DNA from: Hansfordia pulvinata
Taxonomy: Eukaryota; Ascomycota; Sordariomycetes; Xylariales
DNA length: 64,000 bases
Assembly: GCA_006538405.1 (NCBI GenBank)
Contig: BJKQ01000025.1
Location: 1-64,000, forward strand
Direction of reading: 5' to 3'
The position numbers were made by a program, and so were the translations under genes. Shown here piece by piece: positions 23,114-34,176 of this stretch. The first letter of the stretch is position 1, and each line of letters begins with the position of its first letter. The notes beneath the pieces are model-generated. The model saw nothing but the letters and a program-made list of their open reading frames with translations, had not been told where the DNA came from and did no database searches.

Positions 23114-24724
23114 TCATTCGGCGCCCAGGGCAGCGTGCTGATACCAGGGCCAGAAATCATCCTGGATCCAGGCTGCCAAAACCTGAATGCTAGCTACGAG
23201 GGAGTAAATGCCCTCAACGGTAGACGTGTTTCCTATACATGTCTTGTGATACATAAATGTCTTGCACTCATCGGCCCTGGGAACACCCATTGCCTTGTCA
23301 GTACTACCCTCCGTGAAGCTTGTGCGGACAGGTGGCGGGCGCGTCGACGCGAGAAACCACCAGTCGTCACCGTGAATAATGATACCGGGCAGGAAGTCGA
23401 GTCCGCTGGCGGCGGCGGCACTCCAACTCTCAGAAGCCGGCTCCCTTGCTGCACCTGGGTCTGGTGCAGCGGCAGCCCTCTTGGCGGCGGCCGTGTGTGA
23501 TACCAGCTCGTCAAGTCGATTCCAGTGGGCTATCTGCCAAATGTTCATCTGCGTCTTGGCCTCGTCCAGGTTCCCGCCGGGCTTCTTCGTCTCAATACTC
23601 AGGGCTATAGGTCGCGCCAGCAACGGCGCATAGTCGGTGTGGTTGAGAGACTCATGGGGACTTGCCGCGGCTCGATGGCGGGCGGTATCCAGGTTGTGCG
23701 CATCAATGAAGACACAGAAGTCCACTCGCTTGCCGGTGAGTTGCTGGTGGCGCTGTGAAGTGGAAGGGGTGTAGCTTCGGGGGGTGAACGGGTCATCGCT
23801 CGGTCTTGGCCGGAGGGGCGGCAGATAGGATCTGACGATTTGCGCCGTGGTGCAGTTTGCGATGTCGATTCGGCAAGAAGGTGAGGCATTGGTGGGCCTT
23901 GAACGTTGACGATGGCTGGCCAGCGCCAGTTTGAACACGTCGCGATGCACCTGATTCCATTCTGCTTCGGAGTGGCTGTGGCGACGACACTCGTCGGCCT
24001 CCTCGAATAGAGCTTGCACCAGGTCGGGCGCCGGTGTCGGGCCAAGGCCTTCTCGATCGCCGGTTTGGCACATGGAGAAGGGCGAATCGAGAGCTTCGAA
24101 ACTCTGGTCGTGTCGTGCGCGCTCCCGTGCGGCTTCGCCGGCGGGGCTCGAAGGGAGGATCCCTTGGCCATGGCCGAGCGACGCCAGTCTCTTGTTCAGG
24201 GCAGCCAGTTTCAACGGAGGTCGTCGATCGTTGCCGTAAAAGGGCCCTCGGAGCGACACCTCGTGGCAGACGTCGTGGATGTCCAGCGAGGCGAGCTGCT
24301 TGGTCGGGCTTTGCCGCCCGCGCTTCAGGCTTGTTCCACTTAAAGAAGATGCTGTCCCCGTCGTTGTCGTGGGCGTTCCGGGTGCTGGTAAAGATGTAGA
24401 ATCGTCGTGAGCGGCCGTCAGAACCGCCGCTGGAGTCTGCGCGGGTCTGCGCGGCGTCGCGTCACCGTCCACCGTTATCGAGAGAGGCGCATTGTCGTCA
24501 GGATGGCCTGTCGCGCCTGTCCTTGCCCTCTTAGGGGAAGGGGACATGGGCACGGCGAGCGACTTGGGAGATAGAGGCAATTCGGGGACTGGAGATCGCG
24601 GGCGCTTCGCAGACTGGCCGATACGCGCGTCGGGATGGTCGCCGGGAGAATGGTAGCGGGGTCGAGAGACGCTGGCAAGCCACTGGTAGATCCGATCGCT
24701 ACTTCTGTTTTCACTTGTCTCCAT
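23114..24724 (-). CDS. PD-(D/E)XK nuclease-like domain protein (fungal family)
   Basis: 536 residues, single exon, start at the ATG at 24724; the upstream frame extension lacks family features. The layout matches a large fungal family. The N-terminus is METSENRSSDRIYQWLASV, followed by a disordered basic Ser/Pro region with SPK and SPTKQL motifs (about 40-150). A helical region comes next (about 170-300), then the nuclease-like core. The core shows Asp335 in a VDFCVFID strand, then Glu378-Thr-Lys380 in LSIETKK, the D...ExK arrangement of the PD-(D/E)XK fold. Further on are a helix containing the NIWQIAHWNRL pattern and a terminal strand/helix (LPGIIIHGDDWWF, ending near FWPWYQHAAL). All key positions are intact. 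Members are often multi-copy and subtelomeric; biological role unknown. It lies 3 kb from another PD-(D/E)XK-like gene on the same strand. Confidence 0.85.
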   Translation of the reverse strand: METSENRSSDRIYQWLASVSRPRYHSPGDHPDARIGQSAKRPRSPVPELPLSPKSLAVPMSPSPKRARTGATGHPDDNAPLSITVDGDATPRRPAQTPAAVLTAAHDDSTSLPAPGTPTTTTGTASSLSGTSLKRGRQSPTKQLASLDIHDVCHEVSLRGPFYGNDRRPPLKLAALNKRLASLGHGQGILPSSPAGEAARERARHDQSFEALDSPFSMCQTGDREGLGPTPAPDLVQALFEEADECRRHSHSEAEWNQVHRDVFKLALASHRQRSRPTNASPSCRIDIANCTTAQIVRSYLPPLRPRPSDDPFTPRSYTPSTSQRHQQLTGKRVDFCVFIDAHNLDTARHRAAASPHESLNHTDYAPLLARPIALSIETKKPGGNLDEAKTQMNIWQIAHWNRLDELVSHTAAAKRAAAAPDPGAAREPASESWSAAAASGLDFLPGIIIHGDDWWFLASTRPPPVRTSFTEGSTDKAMGVPRADECKTFMYHKTCIGNTSTVEGIYSLVASIQVLAAWIQDDFWPWYQHAALGAE

Positions 24725-27700
24725 GAGTGGGCATAAGACCGTTCGGACGCTGGGATGGTCGAGAAATGTGGCACAATGGCGATAGGATCCTATGATCGGG
24801 AGAAGGGCGAAGCAATTGGTCGATATGACGGCTGGACGATGGCTTGTTGGTGTCTGGTGAGCGAGGTACTGGACGATTGCCGATTTAGTGACGGTAGTCA
24901 GTGGCAAATTGGCGGGTCTGCACGGCGTCGAGAGCTGGGGGAATGTGATGTGTGGACGACAGTTGCATGCGGCGTAGTTATTGACGATGGGTCAGCTCTT
25001 CGATGGATGTGAACAGAATCGAGGGCTGCAATGAATCCAGCTGCTCTGAACCTTGGGCTCGCGGCCTGGTTGTCCTGCCAACGGTTTGGGCCGCGGGGAT
25101 TTGGCCAGCGACGCCAGCGGGGACGTGCCCCGGGTTGGTTCGGGTCATGCAGATGCGAGGTACATGGGTACCTAACTCAGAAGTTAGCCCCCCGCGTGCC
25201 TACATGAACTCCGTAAGTCCGCAGATTCGTTGGACGGACGGGACGGGACCTCATGCAGTATAAACGGTACTTTTACGATCAGCGCAGCTGCCCGTGCTGT
25301 TCCCACCTGCAGAGGTCCATCTGCGAAGGTTCCAAATCTCAGCAGAACTGCTGCCCTGGGGTCCTCCACTTAGGCTTAGATCGGGCTTCGTATCCATCTT
25401 CTCCAGCTTCTCCACGCTGTCGATGAGTCGCAACGAACGCATCGTATCAGATCCGGGGAGATTCCGATAGAAGCCGAAAGTACCTTCAGGGACCAAGCTG
25501 TGCCTTGAAGACAGAGGGCGCAACACAAACGCGAAGCAACATGAATTGCTCCCTTGCAGCAGAGAATCGCCAAATCCTCCATGGAAGAAAATAGAATACC
25601 TAGGTTTTAACAAGGGTCAATCGTGAAAATCCATGGGGAGAGGAGAATGCGCATACAAGTGACCTGAACCTGCGGCGTTCAATCGATCGCTAGCTGGGTT
25701 GACTTCCCGGTCCTTGCGTTGTCCTCGCCTGACAACGGCCCTAGCCGACAAGAAGTACAGGGCGCATTCTGTAGGAGGTGCACAATACCAAGCATGCCAG
25801 AGGCTGGTCCGTCAGCTTTGATACTGCGAGGCGCATTCGGTCATCAATAAGGCGAACAGGGGTCGGACGCGCTGCTGAGCAGCTCTGACCAATAGCAAAG
25901 GGCCGGAACCATGTTCTTGGAATATACAGCCAGTCCCGGCCGGCCAGAGATCTTACAGCGGTTCGTCGTCAAGGCAGAGATGACACAAGGAGCGTGAAGC
26001 CAGACGGGCGTCCGGCTCTCAAGAATTTTTCTTCAAGGCCGTAGCCTAGCTGAGCTGGGATGCACGCAACGCGAGTCTCGTCTTTTGAGTGATTATCGAA
26101 GGATGTAGACCGTGCGGCTCCTTCGAGCGACGGCCAGAACAAGTTGCCCAGAGCCGCCTTTTAGGCCTTGATGCGATCAAGTCGCGCCTCTCCGCTCTAC
26201 CGTGCCGGATGTGCGCAGTGAGAGGAAGGTGAAACGACAGCTTTAGCGTGGAATCGCCGTTCAATATCCTCAAGCGCCACACTATTGATGATCATCACAT
26301 GCCTCACAGTCAGGCATTGGAATGGTAGTTCGTGGGCATCGACGAGTACTGATTTTCCAACCGTCTCGTCTCCCTCGTCAGTCGCCTGCCCTTGTCCTGG
26401 GACGTACTTGACGCGCGCTGCAAAGCGGGCCCACAGCTGGTATGTATTAATCCCAAGCACGATGCCCAGATACACACACTCTCTCGTGCAACCCCTCTCG
26501 TCAACCCGCCGCGCTCGGGCGCTTCCTGGGTTTTGGAAGACGAGGCATCAGGCAAGCTGGGCCGCCTAGACATGGTGACAGTCGTGACAAATCTGTTGAT
26601 GGCGTCGGGTCGACTTCAACTCAATTTAGGTACTCAAGCATGCCTCTGTGATAAAAGGGACCAGAACGCGTTCATGGGTAGGCGATTGGGCCGTTTGGGT
26701 GCGTGGTGGGAAACGTTGATTGCTGGAAGGGCCTGCTGCCTGACTGACTGGCCGAACAATCTAGCGGATGAAGCCACAGGTCAAATCGTTGCACGGCTTG
26801 TGACAGATCTCGCGGGCGGAGAGGCTCGCTAATGCATTGTGAGACTGCGGGGCGCTTCCAGGTCTTAGGACCTGCTGCCGCAGTGCGTGTCGGGTGCATT
26901 GAAGGCTCACTGGCGCCGACTGCCGACAACCTGGGCTGTCGGCTCTGCTTGGGCGCTTGGCCGTCCCACTACACGAGTACCTAAAGTAAGCCAAGGAACT
27001 GGCCGGCAGCGGTGGCCGAGTTGCCATATGCGGGCATGGATCTAGGGTGTGTTGTGAAAGACGGGAAGCAATATGGACGCGTAGGCCTCTCAGATAGGTG
27101 AGTGCAACAGGTGGGATTGAAGGAGAGATGGGGAAGCGAGCGATGTGCCTGAGGTGAGATGGGCTTATTAGGCCGGGTACGTGTACCGCGAAAACCAGCC
27201 CTGGAGGTCAACGTGCGGGCGGCAGCCACCCAGTGGATTCAGAGCTCCGAGTGTGAGACAAGTATTCCTCCCAGCGCCTCCAAATGAATGGTCGAGGCTT
27301 GTGGCCTGATCATGGCACAAGATCACAGCTGCCATGCTGTAATGGCCGTGCCAACCGCCCTTCCACATCTCCATTCTTCTTGTCAGATATGTCCTCATTC
27401 AAAGTTGAAAATCGTCTTGTTCCATTTGCGATCGTAGGAGAAGAAGAATAAGAAGAATAAGAAGAAGAAGAAGAAGAAGAAGGAAGAGTGCCCCAAAGCT
27501 GAAGCGCGCAGAGCCATGGTGCATGTCACGCGGTGCGGCATGGCAGAAAGTGCTGGTTATACGGCAGACATCAAGTTCTAGCATGCTTGGAATACCGGGA
27601 AGATCATGGCGCCGCGTAGCTCTTCACTCCACGGCGTTACAATCGCCCAGTACATGTACATTCCTTCAGAGGCCGGCCTCACACTCCACCGCCTCGGACC

Positions 27701-27788
27701 GTCAATTGCTGCCCTGGACCCATGGGCCCATGGCTGGGCTAGCCACGCGCTACAAAAGAAAACAGCTCCGCTCAAACCCTCTCCAAGC
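24725..27788. other. Intergenic with GAA microsatellite
   Basis: 3.1 kb between two same-strand genes. No frame has a domain or credible splicing. The frames at 26197-26929 and 26392-26832 overlap on opposite strands and look random. A purine-rich GAA/AATA microsatellite lies at about 27438-27487. Confidence 0.45.
27438..27487. repeat. GAA-type microsatellite
   Basis: About 50 bp of GAAGAA units with two AATAAG interruptions, all purine on the plus strand. It lies about 300 bp downstream of the stop codon of the minus-strand gene at 27789. No function is evident. Confidence 0.8.
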
Positions 27789-28853
27789 TCAGCCTTCGCT
27801 TTCTGGCGCCGTTGAGCTCCCTCCTCCCTCAGACAAGTCAACCACCGGCTGAGCTCCCTCTGGAGACTCCATGGCGGAAAGCTTCTGGAAGACAGCGTCA
27901 CGCAGCGCTTTGGACGACTCTCGCGCGAGGTCTTGCATATTTCGCAGGACATTCCTCGTCTGCTTGAACTGGCCTAGGCTGTCAATAGTGGTCGACATCA
28001 ATTCCTTGGCGTAATACTGTCGGCGACCCTCGACAACGTCTTTGGCGAAGTGCAAGTAGAATTTGAACTGGGAGCCGTCGGAAACGAACGTCATGACGTG
28101 CGCTTCGTCAGAACTCGGGCATCCAAGCAGTTCCAAAGCCTCGTTCCGCGCGCACACGAGAGCGGCCCCGTCATAGCAAGCTTGCGACACCGCTCCATTC
28201 AGGCCGACCGAGGCCGACTCAAACTCCCCGGCTAGATGGGCGCCAACGACACGGTTCATGCCAGTCTCGGAATGGGTGTAGACACTCAGATAAGAATCAG
28301 GATCGACTGGCAGGTATTCTATTTGCAAGGTTTCGAAAGTCGGCCCTTCGAGGAAATCAGGGGACGGGTTGCTGAGACGGTCTTTGAAGGAGAAGTTGCA
28401 ATCCGAGTATGCCGAAAGCGGGACGCGGAACGTGTGCCGGTAATCCTTGCGGGAGGGCTGCATGAGAGCACGAACGACCTCATAGATGACCGTTTGCTCC
28501 GTAGTCACCTCGCTCATAAGGTTCACGTAGGTGTCGAAGAGGTCTTCGTCAGGTTCAGTCTCTGTGGTTCTTTCTTCCTGGAGACGATCAAGAACGCGTT
28601 GATAATTGCTTGGCTCTTCGAGATCTTTGGAACAGGTGGGGGGGAGCACGCCGTTTGCTCGTAGGACTTTGGGAAACCTAGAGTCAGTGGTAGATATGTT
28701 GCTCTCTCCAGGTCGCCTCCTTTTTCCCCCCGGGCCCTGGTGCCGATGGGGCGTCAATTTGTCCAGTAGTTGCAGGTTCTTACAAGTAAGACGAGTGTGA
28801 GGAGGGCTTCTTTGCCGGGCTGGGGAGCCAGGAATGGAGTCTGGTTTCGCCAT
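27789..28853 (-). CDS. DUF7924-type fungal protein (PD-(D/E)XK-like fold)
   Basis: 354 residues from the ATG at 28853. The frame opens further upstream (ATG at 29181-29183), but the family usually begins with a short basic region such as MAKPDSIPGSPARQRS. Family hallmarks are an N-terminal disordered basic region and helices with EPSNYQRVLDRLQEER. SPDFLEG follows (Asp166), then a strand with HLAGEFES (Glu210), then the conserved YDGAALVCARNEAL. Near the end are the VTFVSDG strand and a helix containing RNMQDLAR and SKALRDAV. The fold resembles restriction-endonuclease-like proteins. Relatives as I recall them usually have Lys two residues after the Glu (GEWK), whereas here it is Glu212, so activity may be lost. 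The function of the family is unknown. The C-terminal 25 residues are acidic and serine-rich. Confidence 0.75.
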   Translation of the reverse strand: MAKPDSIPGSPARQRSPPHTRLTCKNLQLLDKLTPHRHQGPGGKRRRPGESNISTTDSRFPKVLRANGVLPPTCSKDLEEPSNYQRVLDRLQEERTTETEPDEDLFDTYVNLMSEVTTEQTVIYEVVRALMQPSRKDYRHTFRVPLSAYSDCNFSFKDRLSNPSPDFLEGPTFETLQIEYLPVDPDSYLSVYTHSETGMNRVVGAHLAGEFESASVGLNGAVSQACYDGAALVCARNEALELLGCPSSDEAHVMTFVSDGSQFKFYLHFAKDVVEGRRQYYAKELMSTTIDSLGQFKQTRNVLRNMQDLARESSKALRDAVFQKLSAMESPEGAQPVVDLSEGGGSSTAPESEG

Positions 28854-31420
28854 GAGAGAAATGATAGTCTTGTACGCGTCAGGGCTTGCTGTGGCGAAGC
28901 ACAAGATGTACGGGAGGTGAAGTTTACTTGGTGGACACGATGGCGGGGGGTTGTTTGATGGCGACCAGCATGCAGCTTCAGGTTGCACGGCCGTGGTACC
29001 CGCGATTCTGTGCAAGAAGCGGACGTACAGGTCGAGGCGCTGCATCAATGGAGGACCCAAACCAGGCACGCGAGGGACGGTTCGCGCCAGGTTGCGCCAC
29101 CTGGGCCGGCGGTAGCAGGCAATCATCACGCAGTGTAACCAGACGTTTGGTGGATTGCCCGCTGCAGTCGCGGAGCCGCCCATGCTTGCCCTCTCACGCC
29201 CTGGTTAGCTCGCCTTGTACGCCTCCCTTGCACGCCTCGCGCGCTGGCGCCTTGCTAGCCGCCGTGCTCCCAGGGCGACATTGTGATTGCGGTCAACTGC
29301 ATGGATCCCTGTATCTCGCAGGATGGACGGCGCTTAAGGTCATACAACTAGCCAGACCTGGTCTCCCAGGCTCGCAAGGCTCTCCTAGCCGAGCTGCTGC
29401 TGCTGCCGTCCCGGCTCCGGGGAGAAAGGCTCGTGCCAGCGGTTTCCGCGTGCCTCTGTGTCCCTCAGGGTGGCATCATTTCGTTCTTGATCTAGCAGTG
29501 AATCCCTGGCGTCGCGGCGACACAGGCACCAGGCCGCCCTCGCACTCCGCAACGACCGCATGCGGGTACGGGCCAAGCCTCAACCCATCACATAGCCGAC
29601 GGAAACGTGATCTCCGTATGCCTTGATTGTCGCCCTGGCCAGGCCAATCGCTACGGGGATCAAGCGTTGTGCACTGTAGAGCCAACGCCAGCACTGGCAC
29701 CACGACCATGAGATTGCCGAGTCGGGTATCGACATACACGTAAGTACTTGAAGCATTGCCCCGGCCCACGATTGGTGTCCCTGTCGCCCAACGTGGCGTG
29801 TGGTTTTCTGGCCCAGGCCACATCACTCGTATCTCACAATGCCAGTATGGCTGAGGCTGGGCTACGCTGCGGTCTGGCCCCACCTCAATTCCATCCAGAC
29901 CGTTTACGAGGACCGGCGGCGGCAACCTACATACTTAAAGCAGGGTCTCTGGTCACAACCTTCCTCAGCCATTCCGATTGAGTACGAGTGCATCAGCACC
30001 CGCTTATAACGAACACTCTCACGCCCACCGCACCCGATCCACCACCGGTACACTAGAGAAACATTGGTAGTCTCAACCCACCGTAAAAGTTGTGTCCACA
30101 TCTCCCCCCAGACCAACCGAGCTCAGCAGCACATCTCGGACTCCTAAAAGCGCCTGATGTGTCAGATGTGGAAAAATTAGAGGGGCCAGTCAGTCTTAGA
30201 AGGGGGCGACTCTGAAGGCGAAGCCGACCGAGGCTTACATCTGACGTGTTCTGGCGGAGCAGAAAGAACATTGTGATCTTGGCCCAACAGAACTCAGCGC
30301 TGAGCGAGACGGAACGAGTTGTCGGCAGGCAAACCAAGCCAACTCCTCTCCTCTCTTCAATTTGAGCCGGTATGCTTACATGAGACCTCCTCCTCACCTG
30401 TTACGCCGCCTTGAACCGGGACTTTTCCATGAGATTGGTAATACAGATGTGGTTTATCCCAGGTTGGGGCTTCGTAAAGCACTATCCAAGCAAGCTACAG
30501 TGCAGAATGCAAGGCAAGACGCTTTTGCGACGGCTGGAGGGAAACTCTGTGCGACAGACTCGGCCGGAGTGGCTATCTTGAGATTATCCAAGGTCGCTCT
30601 CGATCCCCCTGCGATGCGCCTCAAGGTGAACCCCGGCATCGTCCTAAGGGGAATGGATTTAGTAGAAGGACGTTAGGAAGCGTGGGGTTTCCCCTCCGCG
30701 CCGTTCTACGAATACGAGTACGCCGCGATTGTGTTCACGGTCGGTACAGATGGTGACCCTGAAGGGCCGGGAGGCCTGGCCTCAAGCTGTATCAGTGTTT
30801 GCGACGTTGCTCAAGACGCGTGAGAAGAATATGGAGGTGGACTGCAGCACGGATCCGTACTTCCAAGATGAACGTTCTCTCTGTCTTCATGTCTTCGCAT
30901 GGTATATACCACAACACACTCGATTTGCCAGTCAATTCTCTTCTCATTGCCATCGCTAGCAGCGTGCTAGCGCTGAGAAGCGTATTTGGCGAGGTGCTAA
31001 CCATGTACTCGTGCTTCGCAAGTGTTGCCGATTCGTCAGTGGCCGTTCTCTTCCTCCCCGCTGTGGAGATTTCCGCTACCATGACAGTCAGATTCCGGGC
31101 ATTGCTTGACCCTTAACTTCCTCGGACCAACTCGCGTCCTTCCCGAGCATAATCCGATGTTTGCGAGTGTGCAACGAATCGGAGCACTGCTTTCCAAGCC
31201 ACCGCAACTCCACGATGTGGTGAATGCCATCATGGGGGCTTTGATTGTTTTGAGGCCTATGCTTCGTATCGTACACAGCCCTGCTGCAGCAAGGTGTCGG
31301 TGCAGCGCAGACCGCGAGCAAGTTGTATTTAAGACGAGCATGGTGTCCGGGTTGAATGACTGAGCAAACACAGGTCCCTCGACATCCGATAAACGCATCC
31401 TCTTATCATCATTACTCAAC
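28854..31420. other. Intergenic, no gene recognised
   Basis: 2.6 kb. The largest frame (28886-29626, plus strand) is open only because the region is GC-rich. It overlaps the upstream part of the minus-strand gene, is rich in Arg/Ser/Pro, and has no domain. Other frames at 30799-31116 and 31036-31599 overlap in opposite directions. No gene is called. Confidence 0.45.
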
Positions 31421-32259
31421 ATGCTCTCGTCTCTCGGCACCACCTTACTTCTGTCGGCCACTGCCGTGACAGCTCTCACCGCGGCCGCTACCTGTCCGCC
31501 GTCGGTTCTCTCCGTTCGCCTTCCGCCGTACCTCGATCCAAACATCAATGTCAGCGGCAACACTTCCTCGGCGTCCCAACCGCCCAACTCCTCTTTCACG
31601 GCCCCCCGACTGGCTTCTTCTCCGGCACTTGGTCTATTCGCAAGACTTCACGGACATCCTACCTGGGCTACGGGAACTTGCAGTGGGATCTGACCCCGGC
31701 GATGGTCACCTGCGAGCAGAACACTACCGCGGCCTGTCCTGCCGGCACATTGGCAGGCGTCGTAAACGAGGTGACCACTTGGGTCCCAGCCGACAACAAG
31801 ACAGCCCTGTGTGGCGCGCTCGGCGGGGGTGGCCGCGAGGTGGCGTCCGTTCGCGCTTACAATACGCCTCGCCGACTCAACTATCCTGCGTTGAACTCCG
31901 ACTGGGACGCCGTTTTCGACAACACGATCGTGGCAGGTCCCGGGAAGGGATACAAGCAGAGCTGGGCGGTGCTTTACTGGGGAACTGATGCGAGCGGAAT
32001 GTCTTTCATGATAGTGCACGAAGCGCCTGCTACATTCCCCACTGGACAAATTGGCACCCCAGCGGTGCACGTCATCAGCATCAATCGAGCCGGCCCAGAC
32101 GAAGCGTCTCTGAACGTCGTTCTGCAGGCGTTGACGGATCTGGGAGACAAGGAGTTGGCAACTGAGATTGGGAAGCTGGGCAACACCAAATTAGATGAAA
32201 GCTTGCCAGGCGGGCCGGCAATCTGTGGACGGAAGTGCACGAGCAACGAGCCCAAGTGA
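31421..32259 (+). CDS. Secreted protein gene, apparently interrupted by a one-base frameshift
   Basis: The ATG at 31421 opens a good signal peptide (about 1-22, hydrophobic, ending in ALTAAA). Coding-like codons with C/G third bases run in that frame to about 31558. From about 31561 coding moves to another frame and runs to the stop at 32257-32259. The second frame starts FLGVPTAQLLFHGPPTG and continues through an early GTW motif, four later Cys and Asn-x-Thr/Ser sites. The change needs one missing base near 31559. A 50-nt intron (31505-31554, donor gttctc, acceptor tgtcag) or an 89-nt one (31466-31554) would also restore frame but have weak donors. Whole product about 275-280 residues. The GTW near the start and late beta-strand run (SWAVLYWG) recall lipocalin-like folds; this is a weak inference. 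It may be a recently broken gene, a sequencing error or a mis-seen intron. Confidence 0.6.
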
Positions 32260-33324
32260 GGGTGACTGAGCCGCCCGACATGAACCTACAGCTGTTCCAT
32301 GACTTCTCGACCTCCAAGCGAAGGCGCCGATGACAGTATTTTCTCGTGGGATTTTGAGGTTTGAACGCATTTCCCGTCTATTATTTTGATGTAAATATCC
32401 TTCTATACCAGGAGCGGTACCATAACCCGCTCGAGCTTTAACTCAAGCCTCCCTTTTATCTTAATAAATCTAGGTTTTCGCGGTGCGATGCATTCTCATG
32501 GCTGGAGAGTGAACGACCAGGATCCAATGGAGTGGCTTGGACGTGAGGAGCCTCATTGAATTGCATAGCTCGAAGCTGACGACCTTCCTACCGACGTTCA
32601 GAGTCGACGCCCTGTGCGGATTCTACGTAGAATAGTGGGCCCATGACTGCTCATCATGAATAGGTACTGCCTGGAAGAGCTGGAATGAACATTTGGGTTG
32701 TCATCGGGTGCGCCCTCGTAAAAGCTGTCGCAGGTGGGTGCTGCTTGCGCCAAATTTCTCAACCGGGATTGCCGAAGGAAAAGCTTCTTGTGAGTGGCGA
32801 CACGCTAAAGCCGCTCGTGAACCATTCCCTGGCTGGGATCCACGATTACCGCCGCCTGGACGGCCAATAGAGGCATCAACCTCGCCACGTCATCAACCCA
32901 AGTATGAACTTGGCCGACGACCCTCGTATTTGCCGCTCACTCGCTTAGTATAGTGAGATGAAAGATGAGTGGCAATTATGGGTGTGCGTGTAGCAGCGCG
33001 TTCAGGCTACATTGCCAGATTGAGCAGTCCCCCCTTTATTTCGTGTCGACCAGAGTCACGAGACTTTTTAAAGAAAAGAAGTGCACACAGTCTCTAACGG
33101 CTTCTGCCGGCTTGGGAGAGTCGTATAAAGCTGCACCCCCACTTGTTCTGTTCCTGAGGGCTTTCTTCCTTTCTCATATTTATGCTCGCTATTATTGTGG
33201 CTTAGTGTTGTGTATTCAAAAATAATCCAAGGGGCGGCTTCTTCCCCCATACCTTAAGAGACTTAATTCGACGAGGCAGGCTTCCGCAAGGCCGTTTACG
33301 ACAGTCTCGCTCACATTGCCAACC
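32260..33324. other. Intergenic with promoter of the next gene
   Basis: 1.06 kb with the 3' end of the secreted-protein gene and the promoter of the gene at 33325. Frames at 32685-32953 and 32965-33225 show no domain. Confidence 0.45.
33124..33130 (+). promoter_or_regulatory. TATA box candidate
   Basis: TATAAAG, about 195 bp upstream of the ATG at 33325. A 5' untranslated region of about 160 bases would follow, normal for this group of fungi. Confidence 0.4.
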
Positions 33325-34176
33325 ATGAGGCTTGTCGTGCCCACTCTATTCCTAGCCGTGAGCAACGGCATCCATGGCTTGGCTATTGGCGAAGGAACCA
33401 TCTCACCCAGATATCTTGCTGAACTGTCCAAGCCTGCCAGAGACTTGCTGGCTGATTACGGGTACGCGAGCAGTAGCGAGCAGGACAACATTGCCCTGAG
33501 AGCCAAAGGGGAGCTGACAAGCTGGACGTATATGTCTGGAGAAGCGGGTCTGCCGTTCATCGATAACTACGCATTTCTCACACCATACATCGAAGCCATT
33601 CCAGGATATCGTGAAGACATTCTGCCACGATTAAGGTCCGGGAAGTTCCTCGATATTGGGTCCTTGTTTGGTGTCGATGGACGCAGGCTGCTTAAGGACG
33701 GCACTCCACAGGGCAACATATGGAACTCTGAGCGTCCGGACCACACAGGCCTACCAGAAGACCCTTTTCACTATAGCCAAGGCAACTTGGGGTTCAGACT
33801 CAGCACTGGGATTTTCAATGATGCAGCGACTTATGGCCCGAACTACTTTCCCTTCGACCTATACAAGGACGTCGTGTCAAGTGCCTATCGGAACCAGTTC
33901 AGTGTGGTTCAGGTAAGCCGTGTTTGGGAGTACATTAAGCCTTATCATGGTACGGCAAAAGCGATGAGAAACTGTCTGCGTTTTTTGAAGAGCGGCGACG
34001 CGCTCATTCTAACTCGACATAACATTGCACTATACGACAGTGAAGAAAATTGGAAAAGCCGATGGCAGAAGGCTGCAAAGAAACAAAAGGTTAGCATTCA
34101 GAGATTCGAGACTTCGCAGGAATTGTCACCCAGTGGAGGAATATTCCTGGTTTCTAAGATTTTTATCACGTCTTAA
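33325..34176 (+). CDS. Methyltransferase-like protein carrying a signal peptide, degenerate SAM site
   Basis: 283 residues, single exon. The start is the ATG at 33325 because it begins a signal peptide (MRLVVPTLFLAVSNGIHGLA); the frame upstream has only a TTG. The body resembles fungal class I SAM-dependent methyltransferases. A block reads FLDIGSLFGVDGRRLLKDG (108-126), the place of motif I (normally FLD.GC.FGQD). A later segment is QVSRVWEYIKPYHGTAKAMRNCLRFLKSGDALIL (about 196-229), equivalent to the helix and strand after motif IV. The Gly/Cys after the motif I strand is replaced by Ser-Leu, and the acidic residue that normally binds the SAM ribose is not evident (NIWNSE). Catalysis is doubtful. 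Cytosolic relatives lack signal peptides. A secreted pseudo-enzyme is the simplest reading; a methyltransferase anchored in the ER is the alternative. Confidence 0.65.
   Translation: MRLVVPTLFLAVSNGIHGLAIGEGTISPRYLAELSKPARDLLADYGYASSSEQDNIALRAKGELTSWTYMSGEAGLPFIDNYAFLTPYIEAIPGYREDILPRLRSGKFLDIGSLFGVDGRRLLKDGTPQGNIWNSERPDHTGLPEDPFHYSQGNLGFRLSTGIFNDAATYGPNYFPFDLYKDVVSSAYRNQFSVVQVSRVWEYIKPYHGTAKAMRNCLRFLKSGDALILTRHNIALYDSEENWKSRWQKAAKKQKVSIQRFETSQELSPSGGIFLVSKIFITS

Noticed and set aside
28886..29626. 246-residue plus-strand frame
   Set aside because: Arg/Ser/Pro/Ala-rich, no domain, overlaps the 5' region of an opposite-strand gene. Typical of random open frames in GC-rich DNA.
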